The notes under the pieces: model-generated
The model's input: the letters and a program-made list of their open reading frames with translations, nothing else
What the model was told of the DNA's origin: nothing
Database searches by the model: none
Made by a program: the position numbers and the translations under genes
From: Berberis thunbergii
Lineage: Eukaryota; Streptophyta; Magnoliopsida; Ranunculales; Berberidaceae
Assembly (NCBI GenBank): GCA_003290165.1
Contig: QNQO01000505.1
Coordinates: 496,001-560,000 of the forward strand
Direction of reading: 5' to 3'
Length of the DNA: 64,000 nucleotides
Shown here: positions 13,160 to 24,382 of the stretch, piece by piece
Numbering within the stretch: position 1 is the stretch's first letter
Layout: each line of letters begins with the position of its first letter

Positions 13160-13620
13160 ATCTGCGTGAAACCTCATCTCAACCATCAATAACACCCAAA
13201 AACTTTAATTCAATCCAATGCACTAAACCAAACCACGTCACCGACGCGCGTGAAACTAACACAACCAATACCCTTCAATTACCTCTCTCTATATAAATTT
13301 AATTTTTTTTCTACAAACCATCTTAAACAAAAATTTTCTCTCAACCTGCAGAGAAGAAATCCACAGAGGAGAAATTTGCCGCCTCCCTTGACAGTGATCC
13401 CGGCCGCCTCTCTCTCCCCTCCCTTCCTCCGCCGCCTCCCTAGCTGCAAGAGATCTTTGATATCCAAGATCAATGATCTCAGATCTTCGAGATCAGAGAT
13501 CTCGAAGATCTTTCTATAGATCGATTTTTTTTTGTGGTTTTTTTCATTTTTGTATGGATTCTTTGTAATTTTTGTATGATATTCTAGAGATTTTGTGTAA
13601 TTTTTATTATAATTTTGATC
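13160..13620 (+). promoter_or_regulatory. Promoter and leader-like segment inside the CACTA element
   Basis: A TATA-like box (tatataaattt, about 13290) is followed by a pyrimidine-rich leader, GA/CT-rich sequence with gccgcctccct, and a cluster of agatct words near 13450-13510. The composition (GC-rich patch, then T-rich tract) differs from the AT-rich subterminal arrays. This could be the element's own promoter and first exon, or a captured host 5' region. The ORF across it (13250-13519) is not recognisable. Confidence 0.4.
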
Positions 13621-14544
13621 AATTATGTTTAGTTCTGGTAGTTTATATTAATTTTCAGAATGGACAATCATTAATAGATAATTTCATTATAAAAAATGAA
13701 TTATCATTTGTAATTTATAATTTGTAAATTTCATTTGTCAATATGATTTGCAACAAAGTTGTCCCTAAATGGCCACGGCAAATACCGTGGCTGTTTTGTC
13801 AATTAGATTTGCAATTTAGTGACGGCAAAAAACTGACGCTAAATAGCCATGGCAAAAAAAAAAACGGTCGCTACATAGCAACGACAAAAACCATCGCTAT
13901 TGAGCAAAAACGGTCCCTAAATAGCCACAGAAAAAAAACGGTCGCTAAATAGGGACGGCAAAAACCGTCGCTATTTTTCAATTTGCGACAATTTTAGTCG
14001 AAATTTTCAACGACTTTAGCGACGGAATTTTTTGAGTTAGCGACGGGTTTTGGTCGTTGCGAATTAGCAACGGGATAGTTTACCGTTGCTAATTCAAATA
14101 ACGACGATTCAAATAGCTACAGTATTACGACGGTTGTTGGGCCGTCGTTGATTCCTTTCAGCTACGATTTTGGGACAATTAGCAATGGTTTTTAACCGTT
14201 GCTGATTAAATTTTTTTTTGTAGTGTATCATTGATCCAATCATTTGGGATAGGAGAAATCTATCACAAATCGTGAATGATCGGGCAAAGAAAGAAGAGAT
14301 GAGTAGTATCCTTGGTGTAATTATCACAAAAAATACAACAATCTTCAATGGGGATGTGAATCTCACTATTTCCATATATATGACATAAAACAAGCACAAA
14401 AAATATCCATGACATATCTACATAAATGAAATGAGAGGGATCCTCACCCTAGGCCCATATATGTGTGTGTGTGTGTGTAAATTAGCTTGCTACCCAGTTG
14501 CACAGAATCTGTTTTGAGTAAACGCCTCAACCAACAGTGTGTGG

Positions 14545-15037
14545 TAGGGGTGGGCATCCCATCCCGCGATTCCGATCCCGTCCCGTCCTGATTTTTCGAG
14601 TCTTAATGGGATTGAATAATTTCATCCTGATCTCGTCCCGTCCCGATCTAGAATGGGATGGGATGAAGATTTTCAATCCCGTCTCGAACTAATTTTTTAA
14701 TATTAATTATTAATATTTTTATTTACTTATTTATTTTATGAACATTTGCATAAAATGTTCAGGCTTCCAGCAGTCTAGGCTTCCAAGATTCCAACAGTCC
14801 AAGCAGTCCAGCTTCCAGCAATCCAAGCAGTCCAGCTTCTAGCTTCTAGCAGTCCAGGCTTCCTTCAAAATATATTGTCAAATGCAGTCCAGCAGTTCCA
14901 GACTTCTATTTGATATGTCCAGATTAGCACGCTGATCCCGTTCTGAACCCGTTTGGGATGGGACGAAGTCGGGATGTGATTTTTCCCATCTCATCCCATC
15001 CCAATTCTGTATGCATCCCATTCCGTGCTCACCCCTA
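14545..15037. mobile_element. hAT-type MITE (TAGGGGTGGGCA family), copy 2
   Basis: The 493-bp element starts TAGGGGTGGGCATCCCATCC and ends GTGCTCACCCCTA. The flanking octamers gtgtgtgg and atgtgtag match at 6 of 8 positions, as expected for an ageing duplication. The middle (14760-14930) holds repeats of gcttccagcagtcca. It lies about 255 bp upstream of the start codon of the DUF688-like gene. Confidence 0.8.
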
Positions 15038-15291
15038 ATGTGTAGGAGAAGGGGAAATAGAAAGGAAGACTCAAAGGCCGGCTGCCGTGCCTTTACACGT
15101 GATAAACATAAAATACATCACATCTCTATCTAGCTAGTAGCGTTTCGGAGCGTTACTCATTCACATTCATTACCCACTACCCTTTATAACATACAAACAA
15201 ACCTTCCCTTCCCTTATTTCTTCTCACTTCACATGCCCAAGCAACCCAACAGAGACCATTAGTGGAATATTTGAAGATAGCAAAAGCAAGT
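15038..15291 (+). promoter_or_regulatory. Promoter and 5' leader of the DUF688-like gene, with a uORF
   Basis: A G-box core (cacgtg, 15096-15101) and a TATA-like tttataac (about 15183) precede a pyrimidine-rich leader. A 9-codon upstream ORF begins at ATG 15233 and stops at TAG 15260-15262, 29 bp before the main ATG. The promoter begins at the right edge of the hAT MITE, so element sequence lies within the proximal upstream region. Confidence 0.55.
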
Positions 15292-17439
15292 ATGGGTGTC
15301 TTTGATGTAACTGAAGAAGATGAAGCAGCAAGCTTCGCGCCTAAGCTCTCATACTTTTCACTACCAAGTCAGTCACCTGAGCCAGCAGGCATGCTAACAC
15401 CACCCTTTCGATCTTCGGGTTCGGTCCCATTCCTGTGGGAAGTAGCCCCAGGAAAGCCTAGAACATGCTCATCTATCAACAACAACAACAGTAACAGGTT
15501 GAGGCAGTGTGAGAGTGCAAGGTGTCTAGAATTACCACCAAGACTACTCTCAGAGGTCAAAATGAGCACAAACACGTCCTCACCCACTACTGTGTTTGAA
15601 GGGCCTTACATGGCTCGCTCTTCATCTTACTCGGTTTCATTCACGTCATTTGCGAATCCTGAACATGGGGGGTCGTTTCGTGAGTGGGTGAAGAGAGGTC
15701 TGAAGGGGAATACAAGAGTTGCCGAGGATAATTTCTCCATTTCTCCGTCTTCTTCTTCTTCTTCGACGACGACCGGTGAATACAGTGGGAATACTAAGGT
15801 GGAGATGATCACAAGAACAAGGAGGGGTAATCTGACCACTTTGAGTCTCTCCTCCGCCACAACCTCTCACTTCTGGGTAATTTGCTCACTTCCCACTTTT
15901 TCTTTAACTTTCTTCTTTATTTTTCTTTTTCTATTTTCCATGATGACCAACTTTCGGTTTTCAAATTTAAAAAAATATATTTTTTGCTTTATAAATTTTG
16001 ATTCTAATTGCCTAGCTAATTCCTTTCTTTGGATGATTCATATTGCCATGTTTCACACAAAATTCACTTCAAACTAAGCCCAATTTTGTATTTTCTCTTG
16101 TATGCATGCTAATGTTTTAGCCGGCATAACAGTTTCCTCATATCATGTGGTTTTCTTGTCGGGTTGAGATTAATTTGTTTAGAAACCATGGTGATGATCC
16201 AAATTCTTAATTTATGTTCCAGTTTGATAAAGTGTTTTTGGGTCAAAGTCACTCTTGTTATTGTCACTATTGCGTATGGATTACCTTTTAGGCTACCTAG
16301 TTTTTTTTTTTTTTTTTTTTTTTCAAAAAGAAAGGCTAGCTAGTTTTATAGAGAGGGATCATGTCATGTCTTTTGGTAAAATAAGAATGTACATTATTAT
16401 TTGTAGGAAAATTCTAAATGACTAGGAAAGGAGCGAGGAAACGGTTGAGGGAGAGGGGGTGAAGTCGTTAATCCCTCTCGAGATGTGTGAGAGTGTGTTT
16501 TGAGATGTTTTCACGCATCTTGAGGGGGTGAGCGGCTGCACCCGTCCCTCGTCCGTTTCCTCGCTGTGGAGACAAACCCTTATTTGTGCTATATGTGCAC
16601 TAGCTTATAAATATTTGTTAACTTATGTTTTATTGTCAGAGATTTTGCTTTCTCATAACACGTGAAACAGAAATTCTAAATGTTATGTTTTATTGTCAGA
16701 GATTTTGCTTTCTCATAACACGTGAAACAGAAATTCTAAATGTCGAGGGAAAGGGCGAGGAAATCAGCGAGGGAAATGAATTGGCGAGGTGAGAGCCGTT
16801 CATTTCCCTCGAGATTCGCGTGAAAAAGTCAACGCACGGATCTCGAGGGAAATGAACGGCTCTCACCTCGCCAGCTGATTTCCTCGCCCTTTCCCTCGAC
16901 ATTTAGAATCTCTCCACGTGAAATGGCAAAAATATATAGATACTGGCGATAAATAAACTTTTTTGTTGTTTTATAAAGATGATAAATAAACCTTGCATCG
17001 TTACATTTGAACCCAGGTGGCTAAGTGAATTGAAAGGCTTCCAACGCCACATTAAGTCTTCTTCGACTAGCAAAGGTGCCCAAATTACTTAAAATCTTGA
17101 AAGTCGTAAGAAAAAAAAAAGTGAATCATAACAAGAAGCTAAGGTCACAATGCCTGACCCACTAATCATTCTTTTATTTATGTTGGTTCATTTCACCGGC
17201 CATTATTTGTGATAGTTTTGGCTTCTTTTGATAATTTTCAACTAATCAAATCCACTTTTTCCAAAAGTATTACTTTCTTTTTTAAATTAATCAAATTGCT
17301 TTATGTTAATCAAATTGTTTTATGTTCTTCTTTTGAACAGGCTAGCATCAGCGGAACCTTGAAGCGTGTGGTACCAAATCCATGGCGAAGCAGGAAGACG
17401 AAGAGGAAGAAGAAAGATGGGCCTGGGCTCACTATCTGA
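15292..17439 (+). CDS. DUF688-like plant protein, two exons, 227 aa
   Basis: Exon 1 is 15292-15876 and ends with ...TSHFW before gtaatt. Exon 2 is 17341-17439, follows ttttgaacag, and ends with TGA. The splice is phase 0 and gives 227 residues. The N-terminal part has SVPFLWEVAPGKPRTC (residues 44-59), the VPF.WE..PGKP signature of the plant DUF688 family, whose biochemical role is unknown. A poly-Asn run (63-66), a Ser-rich run (about 149-158) and a basic tail RSRKTKRKKK (212-221) follow; the tail could be a nuclear localisation signal. The frame is also open upstream to 15262, but that codon is GTG, so ATG 15292 is chosen. The 1464-bp intron holds two hairpin MITEs. This is the only ordinary host gene in the window that looks intact. 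Confidence 0.75.
16406..16579. mobile_element. Mutator-type hairpin MITE in the intron, copy 2
   Basis: The element is 174 bp with inner arms gcgaggaaacggttgaggga and ccctcgtccgtttcctcgc. Flanking 9-mers ttatttgta (16397-16405) and ttatttgtg (16580-16588) match at 8 of 9. The outermost ends have diverged. It lies in the intron of the DUF688-like gene. Confidence 0.7.
16623..16742. repeat. Perfect 60-bp tandem duplication across a MITE junction
   Basis: Two identical 60-bp units (16623-16682 and 16683-16742) lie head to tail. Each unit holds about 45 bp of flank, including cacgtgaaa, plus the first 15 bp of the MITE end (cagaaattctaaatg). The duplication therefore happened after, or during a repair event linked to, the MITE insertion. 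Confidence 0.9.
16728..16914. mobile_element. Mutator-type hairpin MITE in the intron, copy 3
   Basis: The element is 187 bp and almost fully palindromic. It starts cagaaattctaaatgtcgag and the complement of its end reads gagagattctaaatgtcgag. The 9-bp target duplication cacgtgaaa is perfect (16719-16727 and 16915-16923). Long TIRs plus a 9-bp duplication fit the Mutator superfamily. Confidence 0.88.
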
Positions 17440-18560
17440 CTTTGTCGCACCTCACTCATGGGCATCCACGTGCTATCAATCCCCGTAAAAATAATCGATA
17501 GCACATTTGTTGTTTTCAGCCGCCTCGTTGGACTGGAATTATTTGTAAAGAAATCGATCCCCGTAAAAAAGATGGCTAAAGAGAAGAAAATCACATACAT
17601 TTGTTGTGTATTCCTACTTGCAGTTTCTGCTTCTTTGTTTGTCTGCAATGCAATGCATCTTTGGGACGACTTGAATGAATATATTCTCTTAAGCTCATCT
17701 CATCATCAGCCTAAACCATTATCATCTACTTGTCAACTCATTCTCATTTTAGCTATTCATTAGTATCTTTGTGCACTGCATCCAACAGTTAGAATTCATA
17801 TATACGGTCCATTGTGGGTGTTCTTATGGATATTATTAAGATCTTTGGACGATAAAGAAACCAAAACATTCTATTTGATGGTATTTGGGACACATTTAAC
17901 ATGTAAAAAAAAAAATTTAGTGGTGATTCAATGAGGTTAATCTCACACTAATTCAGTGAGGGCACAATTCTCAACCGTTAGATTAAATGAATTAAGATGA
18001 AATTATTAAACGAAAAAAATGGAAATATTTATTGGTTCCTAAACAACTCTTTAGTTTTACGCTTTAGCAACTTCATACCCTTTTCTTCTTCTCATCTTTT
18101 CCACTATTAAAATTTTTCTTTTTGATCTTCAAAATAAATGTAATTACTAAGCGTATTTTTTTTACCCTTAATCCTCCTCACCCCATGCCGCCGGCCGGGT
18201 TCAAACCCGTGACATGTGATATCATCCGCTACACCTCTACTAAGCGCATTTGGTTTTATCTTTATGATTAAAATTTTTCCAGACTTCTCCATTAAGTGAT
18301 TTTGTTTATAATTAAATGGTTAATTGATAAGTACACTCATCATTATTCACTATTACACTTACCTCCCTTGATTAACAGTCAACGTCCATTGATTGCGAGG
18401 CACACACGTGACCTAATTTCATGACGAAAATACCATTCACGTGCATCTCACGCACGATGTGAAGGATGTAACCGAGGGGATCATCTCAATTGTCAGTCAT
18501 CTGATGAATTGACGTTCACGACTACGATTTGATCTATCCCTTTGTAACCATTCACAGAGT
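17440..18560. other. Downstream of the DUF688-like gene; no confident gene
   Basis: An ORF of 101 codons at 17458-17763 (+) includes a hydrophobic stretch, ITYICCVFLLAVSASLFVC. It was not recognised, it overlaps the likely 3' UTR, and it may be chance. At 18180-18245 the minus strand holds cgggtttgaacccgg, a pol III B-box-like motif, with tagtagaggtgtagcggat upstream as a possible A box. This could be a decayed tRNA-derived SINE, but no tail or target duplication was found. Confidence 0.35.
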
Positions 18561-18954
18561 TGGAGAGGGGAGGGAAAACTCCATCCATTCAATCGTTCTG
18601 TGTTCTCACTATCTATAGTCTTTGCTCTATTGTCTGCAAGTTCGAACGAATGTAAAGAAGAAGAAGAAGGGGAAGGTGAAGATGACCATGTTCGTTGTTT
18701 TGGTGATTAGTAGTAGCAGTGATTATGGGGGCACTACTTTGAGCATTCATTGGGAAGATTAAAACTCGTTTACTGATTTCAATCAAGAGGAACCAGATCT
18801 GATGCGAGATTTCACTCTTTCAAACAGTAAAGAGGACATAAAGCTAAATCTAAGACCTTCTGTTCATTGGCGTGACATATTGTAAGTGTTATTCTATATT
18901 TGAGAGTTTCGTTTTGGTGTTTCAATCCGTGTTCAGGGATTGTGTGAATGATGT

Positions 18955-19375
18955 TGTTGTTGTTGTTCGGGTTTGTTCATTTACACAAATGATGGGTCAT
19001 CCACTGCTTATTTGCTTAGGGTTTTCTTTCAATGCAATGGTTAGGGTACTCATTCAGTCCAATGGCTATGAATCATTCAGTGAATGATGTCATTGTTCTT
19101 ATGGTACTCATTAAGTGGAATGGTTAGGGATTTTGTTAGGGTACTCATTCAGTGTAACGGCTATGAATCATTTTGTGAATGATATAGTTGTTGTTAGGGC
19201 ACTCATTCAGTGGAATGGTTATGAATCATTGTTGTTGTTTGTTAGGGTACCCATTCAGTGCAATGACTATGAATCATTGTTGTCAGGGTACTCATTCAAT
19301 GCAGTGGCTATGAATCATTGTTGTTGTTGTTGTTAGGGTACTCATTTAGTGCAATGACTATGAAGCATTCTGTGT
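18955..19375 (+). repeat. Minisatellite with variable-length units
   Basis: Seven or so units share the core gggtactcattcagtgcaat followed by ggctatgaatcatt. They are separated by (gtt)n runs of different length, giving unit spacings of about 41 to 66 bp. The flanks, 18560-18890 and 19440-20290, contain short broken reading frames that were not recognised, including MNVCRYSNGKLGQELKVWN near 19442. Confidence 0.8.
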
Positions 19376-20290
19376 ACTTATCTTGTATTTTCACTTTACT
19401 TATGATACATGTTACTTTGCATGTTTTTTTTATTGTATTCACGATGAATGTGTGTCGCTATAGTAATGGAAAATTGGGACAAGAGTTGAAGGTGTGGAAC
19501 TTAATGGTCCATTATTATGATGAGAAGTGGAGTAGGAAGGCCAAGACCCTTGATAAATGGAAGGTGAGTGACTATAAAAATGAGAAATGTATTTGTAGGA
19601 GTTCATAGGGATTATCTGAATTGGGACATGCTCAACAAGAATATCCTTGAAGGTATAGCCAACCAAAATAAACATGCCTTGACACTTAGGGATACACATA
19701 CCTCTCTAGAGAATAAGGTGAGGATGAATATAAGCAATGATGTAGACATAATGTATTTTTAGATGCATACAAACATTGATGATAGTGATGATTTGCATAT
19801 ATTTGTTAATGTTAATTGGCAGTACAGGTTTATGAAAGCAACATACCTGGATCTAATTTAATGGATCCTGAACCCATTTCTACGTACCCCACATGTTGCT
19901 GAAGTTGACCCGACACAACCCACCCCTACTAGTAAGATCTATTTGAGGCCTAAGGAGGGAGCCAAAAGAAGTTGGAACAAAAAAAAAACCTACCCCAAGG
20001 AAGAGTACACCAAATGATTGGTAATCTCCTAGAAAGTCTTCAAGAAGACTGAATGGAAAAGATGACAGGTCTGATGTTGGTGAATGTCAAAGTACTTTGG
20101 AAAAGAATAAGGGTGCGCCAAGCACACACACAAGATGAGAATATGAGAAAGTTAATGAAATCCAAAGTTGAGAAAAATAAAAGAAGAATTTGGATGAGTT
20201 GAGTTTGATGATGACCTACCTAATGTTGAAACTAAGTCCACCAATGCATAGGCCCAAGCTCAGATAACAGGTACATGTGAAACACCACAG

Positions 20291-23095
20291 AAATAATACT
20301 GTTTTATTTGGATTTGAGAGAGTATTTTAGGTCACATTCAAAGTCGAGGTTGTGTTTGAGTCATTATGAAAAATGGGTTTTGTTGTTTAAGCAACTGAGA
20401 ATTAGCATTTATAATGGGTTTGTGCTTGCTGCTTGAGTTGCTTGTCTGTTACTCTGTTGTATGGTTTGCTAAAGTTTTAATGGAGCTGATGGCAATGCAT
20501 TTGCATATAGGACCACCTCTAGACAAACCACAACTCAATTATTTTTGTTGATCTCCTTGGGACAAATATTTGTACCTTACTTTAAAATCACAAATCAACC
20601 ACATGAACAATCTACCACTGGGATCCTTGCCTGATGTATGATCACAAGGTGATCAGCCTTACAAGGAGTTGGTTGATCTTTTCAGAATTACTTAATGGGG
20701 CAGTTGAAATGTACTAAGGACTTTTAAGAAAAAGATGTTATGCTTTCTGGAGCTTTTGGAAGAGAACTGCCCCGCTATGGGATCATTTTCTATGTCACTT
20801 CCCTAGCTAAATGATTTGGTGTGTTAAAAAAAGAAGTTATTCCATCTCTATTCTATCTATTGGGCATATTGGAATGATGGAATGAACTATATGCATTGGG
20901 GGACCAACACTGAAAATGAACTATGATGCACTCAGGTCAGACAAAGAAAAGCTTTAGGCCACAGTATAAACATTCGGTGCAAATGAAGAAAACGGAATGT
21001 ATGATGTTCTTATATTGTCTTCATGACTACTTGTAACTCTGCTATGATTTCACCGATCATCCTTACGGGTGATAATAAAGATACCAAAAGGACTACTTGT
21101 TCAAACAGAAAATTGTAACCCCTTACAACAGCGCAACAGACATAATAATATACTGATAAAAGCTAAAAAAAAATAATTTGTAGCGCAAGTCAAGAATGAT
21201 GCGAGTAAAACTGCAACAGATGAATTTCGAGTTTAGGTTAAGAAAAGGCCATCTAAAAACCAAAAATAACCACACATAGAATGAGTCTTGACCATTAGAT
21301 GAAGTTTGGATAAAGAATAAAATCAACTGGTCATACATATTCCATGACCCTATGTTAACACATGGAATCCACGCTCATTACACAATAAAAAAAAAACCAG
21401 AAAACTCTAAAGGACTATAGAAACTGACATGAAGCAACCATAAGATATAATAACAATTTTCTGTTTAACACAGACATGGTTGTAAGTAGAGAAAGATAAT
21501 GCTTAGGGAACTTCATGACCCCATAATTTACTTTTTCAGTAAATTGAGCTCTTATCATATATATCAAATCCCATCAATAAAATCCTAGTATCACTATCCA
21601 TATCAAATATAAAATTTACTAACCAGACCTTAGGTGGGATAGTTGTTCTCAAGATAGGATTAAAATGAAGCTCTGACTTTGACTGGTTGTGTAGGTTGTG
21701 GAAGTTGTTTCATAACTATTTCAAAACATAGATTGCAAAACTAGGGTTGATAAGATAAACTAAAAGTATAATGATTTTTATTTATGGTTTTCCGCATAAT
21801 TAAGACAACTTTCAACAAACTCTTGTAATGAAAACGAACGCCAATCTAGCTCAATCCTATTAGACAAGCACAGTATCACAACTGGCTCAATAATCCAGAC
21901 TTCCCCAAAAGGACTACCAATACATGACTTCCACAAATGAGGGTAATAACACAAACAAGTTTAAACTAAACCAACATACAGCAACAAACAATCTGAAGAA
22001 GAGATGAAAATGAACTCACAGACAAATCATCAAATAATTAACCTATAACACCAACCTTTCCTCCAACAAATTCAACCAAAATCAACAAATCTTTCAAAGA
22101 GAAGAAATCGAAGAAGAAACTCGCTGTAAAAATGAAGGGGATGGAGAAAAAAGCTCTCAGACCAGCTTTCTACACAAAGAAAGCAAATTGGTCCTTTTAT
22201 ATACATGATCACATTGTCCTGGATTGTTTTGCATAATCGATTTAGGTTCGACTTACATTGGAACCAAATTTGGAACCAATCCGAATTGTGCCTACCCCTA
22301 GGTAGAGATGGTGGTGGGGCTTGAAAGTCTTGAAAAATCATTGAAGGTGAATTTGTGGTTTGATTTTGATCATATATTTAACTGACTGGCTTAAACCATG
22401 ACTTATTTAATTTCAAAAGTTTCAGTTGACCTAAATATTGTTACAGTTACGGAACTAGAGATCTGACCATTCTTCAAAAAAAAAAAAATAAGATCAACAT
22501 TTGATCCACAATGGTTTGTCACCAAGTGAAATCAATTGATGCCATATTGAATTGAGATTGTCTGAATTGGCAAAGTCATTAATCAACTTGGATTAGTTGA
22601 AAAAAAAATTCAAATGGCTCAACTTCCCTTGTGATAATTCTAAATTCACCTATACAATTCAACAAACACTTGAAAATCGTGTTGGAAATTAAAACTGAGA
22701 ACACCTAAAAACCACAATCATTCACTTATGAAACCAAAAAGCTAAATTTATTATTGTTATTACTACTGGTGTGTCAATGCGCCCTACGTGCATATGATAT
22801 GATATGATCATACAACGTTTTCTTTTAAGAATTTAATAAGTTTATATGCATAAATTATAATATTTGGAAAATTTGTAAAATATTAAAAAATGATTTATAA
22901 GTTTTATCAGCAAAAATATTTTGTTGTGAATATGTTGATTTTCAAAGTTGTGATCACATTATAATCACCAAAACTGTCAGTGGCCTATGTTTCATTTTTA
23001 CCTCGTTTTAAGTGAAGGACAAAATTGTCTTTAGCATGTGTGGCACATGCATTTACTGTAGCTAAGACCATTTTCGTCAAAATAAAAACAATGTC
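20291..23095. other. Gene-free stretch
   Basis: No gene, RNA or element ends were recognised. Several short ORFs (for example 22072-22341, minus) show no family features and are probably chance. Confidence 0.4.
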
Positions 23096-23103
23096 AAAAA
23101 TAC

Positions 23104-23401
23104 TAGGGTTGAACAAAAAACCGATTAATAAATTCGGTTCAGATCGGTTTCGGTTTTAAAAAATTCAAAACCGAAGTAGTCGGTTCGGTTTTCGGTTTCT
23201 ATGTGATTTTAACCGACCAAACCGAACCGACCGAATATATATAATAAATAATATATATTTTATATATAAATATTACAATATGTTTTAAATAGTCGGTCGG
23301 TTCGGTTTTATTTCGGTTTTGATTCAATTTTAGTCGGTTTCGGATCAGTTTCGGTTTGAAAATTTTAAAACCGACCTAAGTCGGTTCGGTTTTTAGCCCT
23401 A
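23104..23401. mobile_element. Short hAT-type MITE with aaccgaaccg words
   Basis: The 298-bp element starts TAGGGTTGAACAAAAAACCG and ends CGGTTTTTAGCCCTA. The flanking octamers aaaaatac (23096-23103) and aaacatac (23402-23409) match at 7 of 8. Both halves are filled with cggttcggtttcggtt and its complement, leaving an AT-rich centre. Confidence 0.82.
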
Positions 23402-23409
23402 AAACATAC

Positions 23410-23605
23410 CGAGTGGTAATGACTAATTATGTGCAAGGGCCTTATTAAAATTTGTAAATGTTTTAGCGCTGAAATAAATTATATTAAGGAAATAATATAA
23501 TTTATCAATATTTAGAGGGATTGGTTTTGATGTAAAATATTTAAATGTTTGAGGATATTTTTGCAATTCAAGGGTGCTACACCAACGACCTACCATTGTT
23601 CAGAT

Positions 23606-23641
<36 letters not shown>

Positions 23642-24382
23642 ATTATTATTATTGTCATCTTTAATTATTATAGATAATCTTCAAAAACTATTTATTTCAG
23701 CCTTATGTTTTTAATTTATCTAATTTTGGCCTTTAGTTGGCAATCCCATGTCAACAAAGCCTGTAAAAGGGCTGCAACACGAGGCTCCATAGAATTTTTA
23801 TTTTTCCCTTTTTATTCCTTATTCTTTAAGAAATTGTTTTCTGACACAGTCACTTCTACTATTTTATACCACCACTTGCTAAGTAACACCACCAATATAA
23901 TTTTTAAAATCCATATTATCTCATTTTCCAATAGCTTTCATCCAATTATGGCTCGACAAGAATCGTCTGACCTGGACCGATATGGTTCCAATCTGTTTCA
24001 AACCAGGACCACCCGGTTTCAAACCAGGACCACCCGTTTTCTACCATTTTTATCCTAGTCTCAGACTGTTTGGAACCAGAATGTAACCGCTTCCACGGAT
24101 TCAATCTCGGTCCATCTCAGACCATTCTGGTTACTGTAGACACATAAAAAAAGTTGGTTTTTTTTTTTTGTTGGACTTGATAAAATTGCCTCCTTTTTAG
24201 GCCAACTTCCTCTATTTTCCAACATTAGCTTCCAAAGCAAATCAAAACTCACCACTGGGTTAATGTTTCACACTAAAAACCCATCTTCAGAGTCTTGAAT
24301 TGTCATTAGAGTAGAATATGAGAGATGGATATTAAATAAGTTAAAATTCAGAGAAGAATTTGTCCTCGCTGCACTTAATAAC
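23410..24382. other. Gene-free stretch with a (TTG)n/(TTA)n microsatellite
   Basis: (ttg)n followed by (tta)n lies at about 23606-23654. Near 23995-24040 the word gtttcaaaccaggaccaccc occurs twice in tandem. No coding region was recognised. Confidence 0.5.

Larger units (their letters stand above)
10585..14225. mobile_element. CACTA (En/Spm) non-autonomous element
   Basis: The 3641-bp element starts CACTACAAAAAAAAA and ends TTTTTTTTTGTAGTG, flanked by the 3-bp duplication TAT (10582-10584 and 14226-14228). Both subterminal regions are packed with direct and inverted copies of ttagcgacggc and aaccgtcgctaa, the kind of transposase-binding repeats expected in this superfamily. No transposase was recognised. 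The interior holds a nested hAT element (11725-12490), (AT)n runs near 10820 and 10900, an unrecognised 75-codon ORF at 11425-11652, and a leader-like segment at 13160-13620. Confidence 0.92.
9740..14400 (-). pseudogene. LINE-type ORF2 tail (zf-RVT and RNase H), split by a CACTA element
   Basis: On the minus strand, 14400-14226 encodes a zinc-binding reverse-transcriptase tail, with CCIFCDNYTKDTTHLFFLCP and then PNDWIND. After skipping 14225-10585, reading resumes with IIWQTRNNWVF and later an RNase H-like domain: VTYDASFVASSQQGPIGIFA near 10050-9990, then ADEAALLLIIARQ, then DSEQLISSMYADL. This order (zf-RVT, W..RN.W.F, RNase H) is that of plant non-LTR retroelements and of the host-like RVT_3 proteins derived from them. 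Several stops and frameshifts show it is dead. The reading resumes cleanly across the CACTA insertion, which supports both calls. No reverse transcriptase core was seen upstream. Confidence 0.65.

Noticed and set aside
15262..15291. Start of the DUF688-like protein at 15262
   Set aside because: The codon there is GTG (gtggaatatttg). Plant nuclear genes normally start at ATG, and the first in-frame ATG is 15292.
16621..16740. Line-length artefact producing the 60-bp duplication
   Set aside because: The period equals the printed line length, but the two lines differ at their first two bases, so this is not a repeated line.
17458..17763. Small secreted peptide gene downstream of the DUF688-like gene
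   Set aside because: There is a hydrophobic stretch, but no recognisable family, it overlaps the likely 3' UTR, and the upstream context contains a duplicated atcccc word. Not supported as a gene.
22072..22341. Minus-strand ORF of 89 codons
   Set aside because: No recognisable motif, no splice context and no neighbour supporting it; treated as chance.
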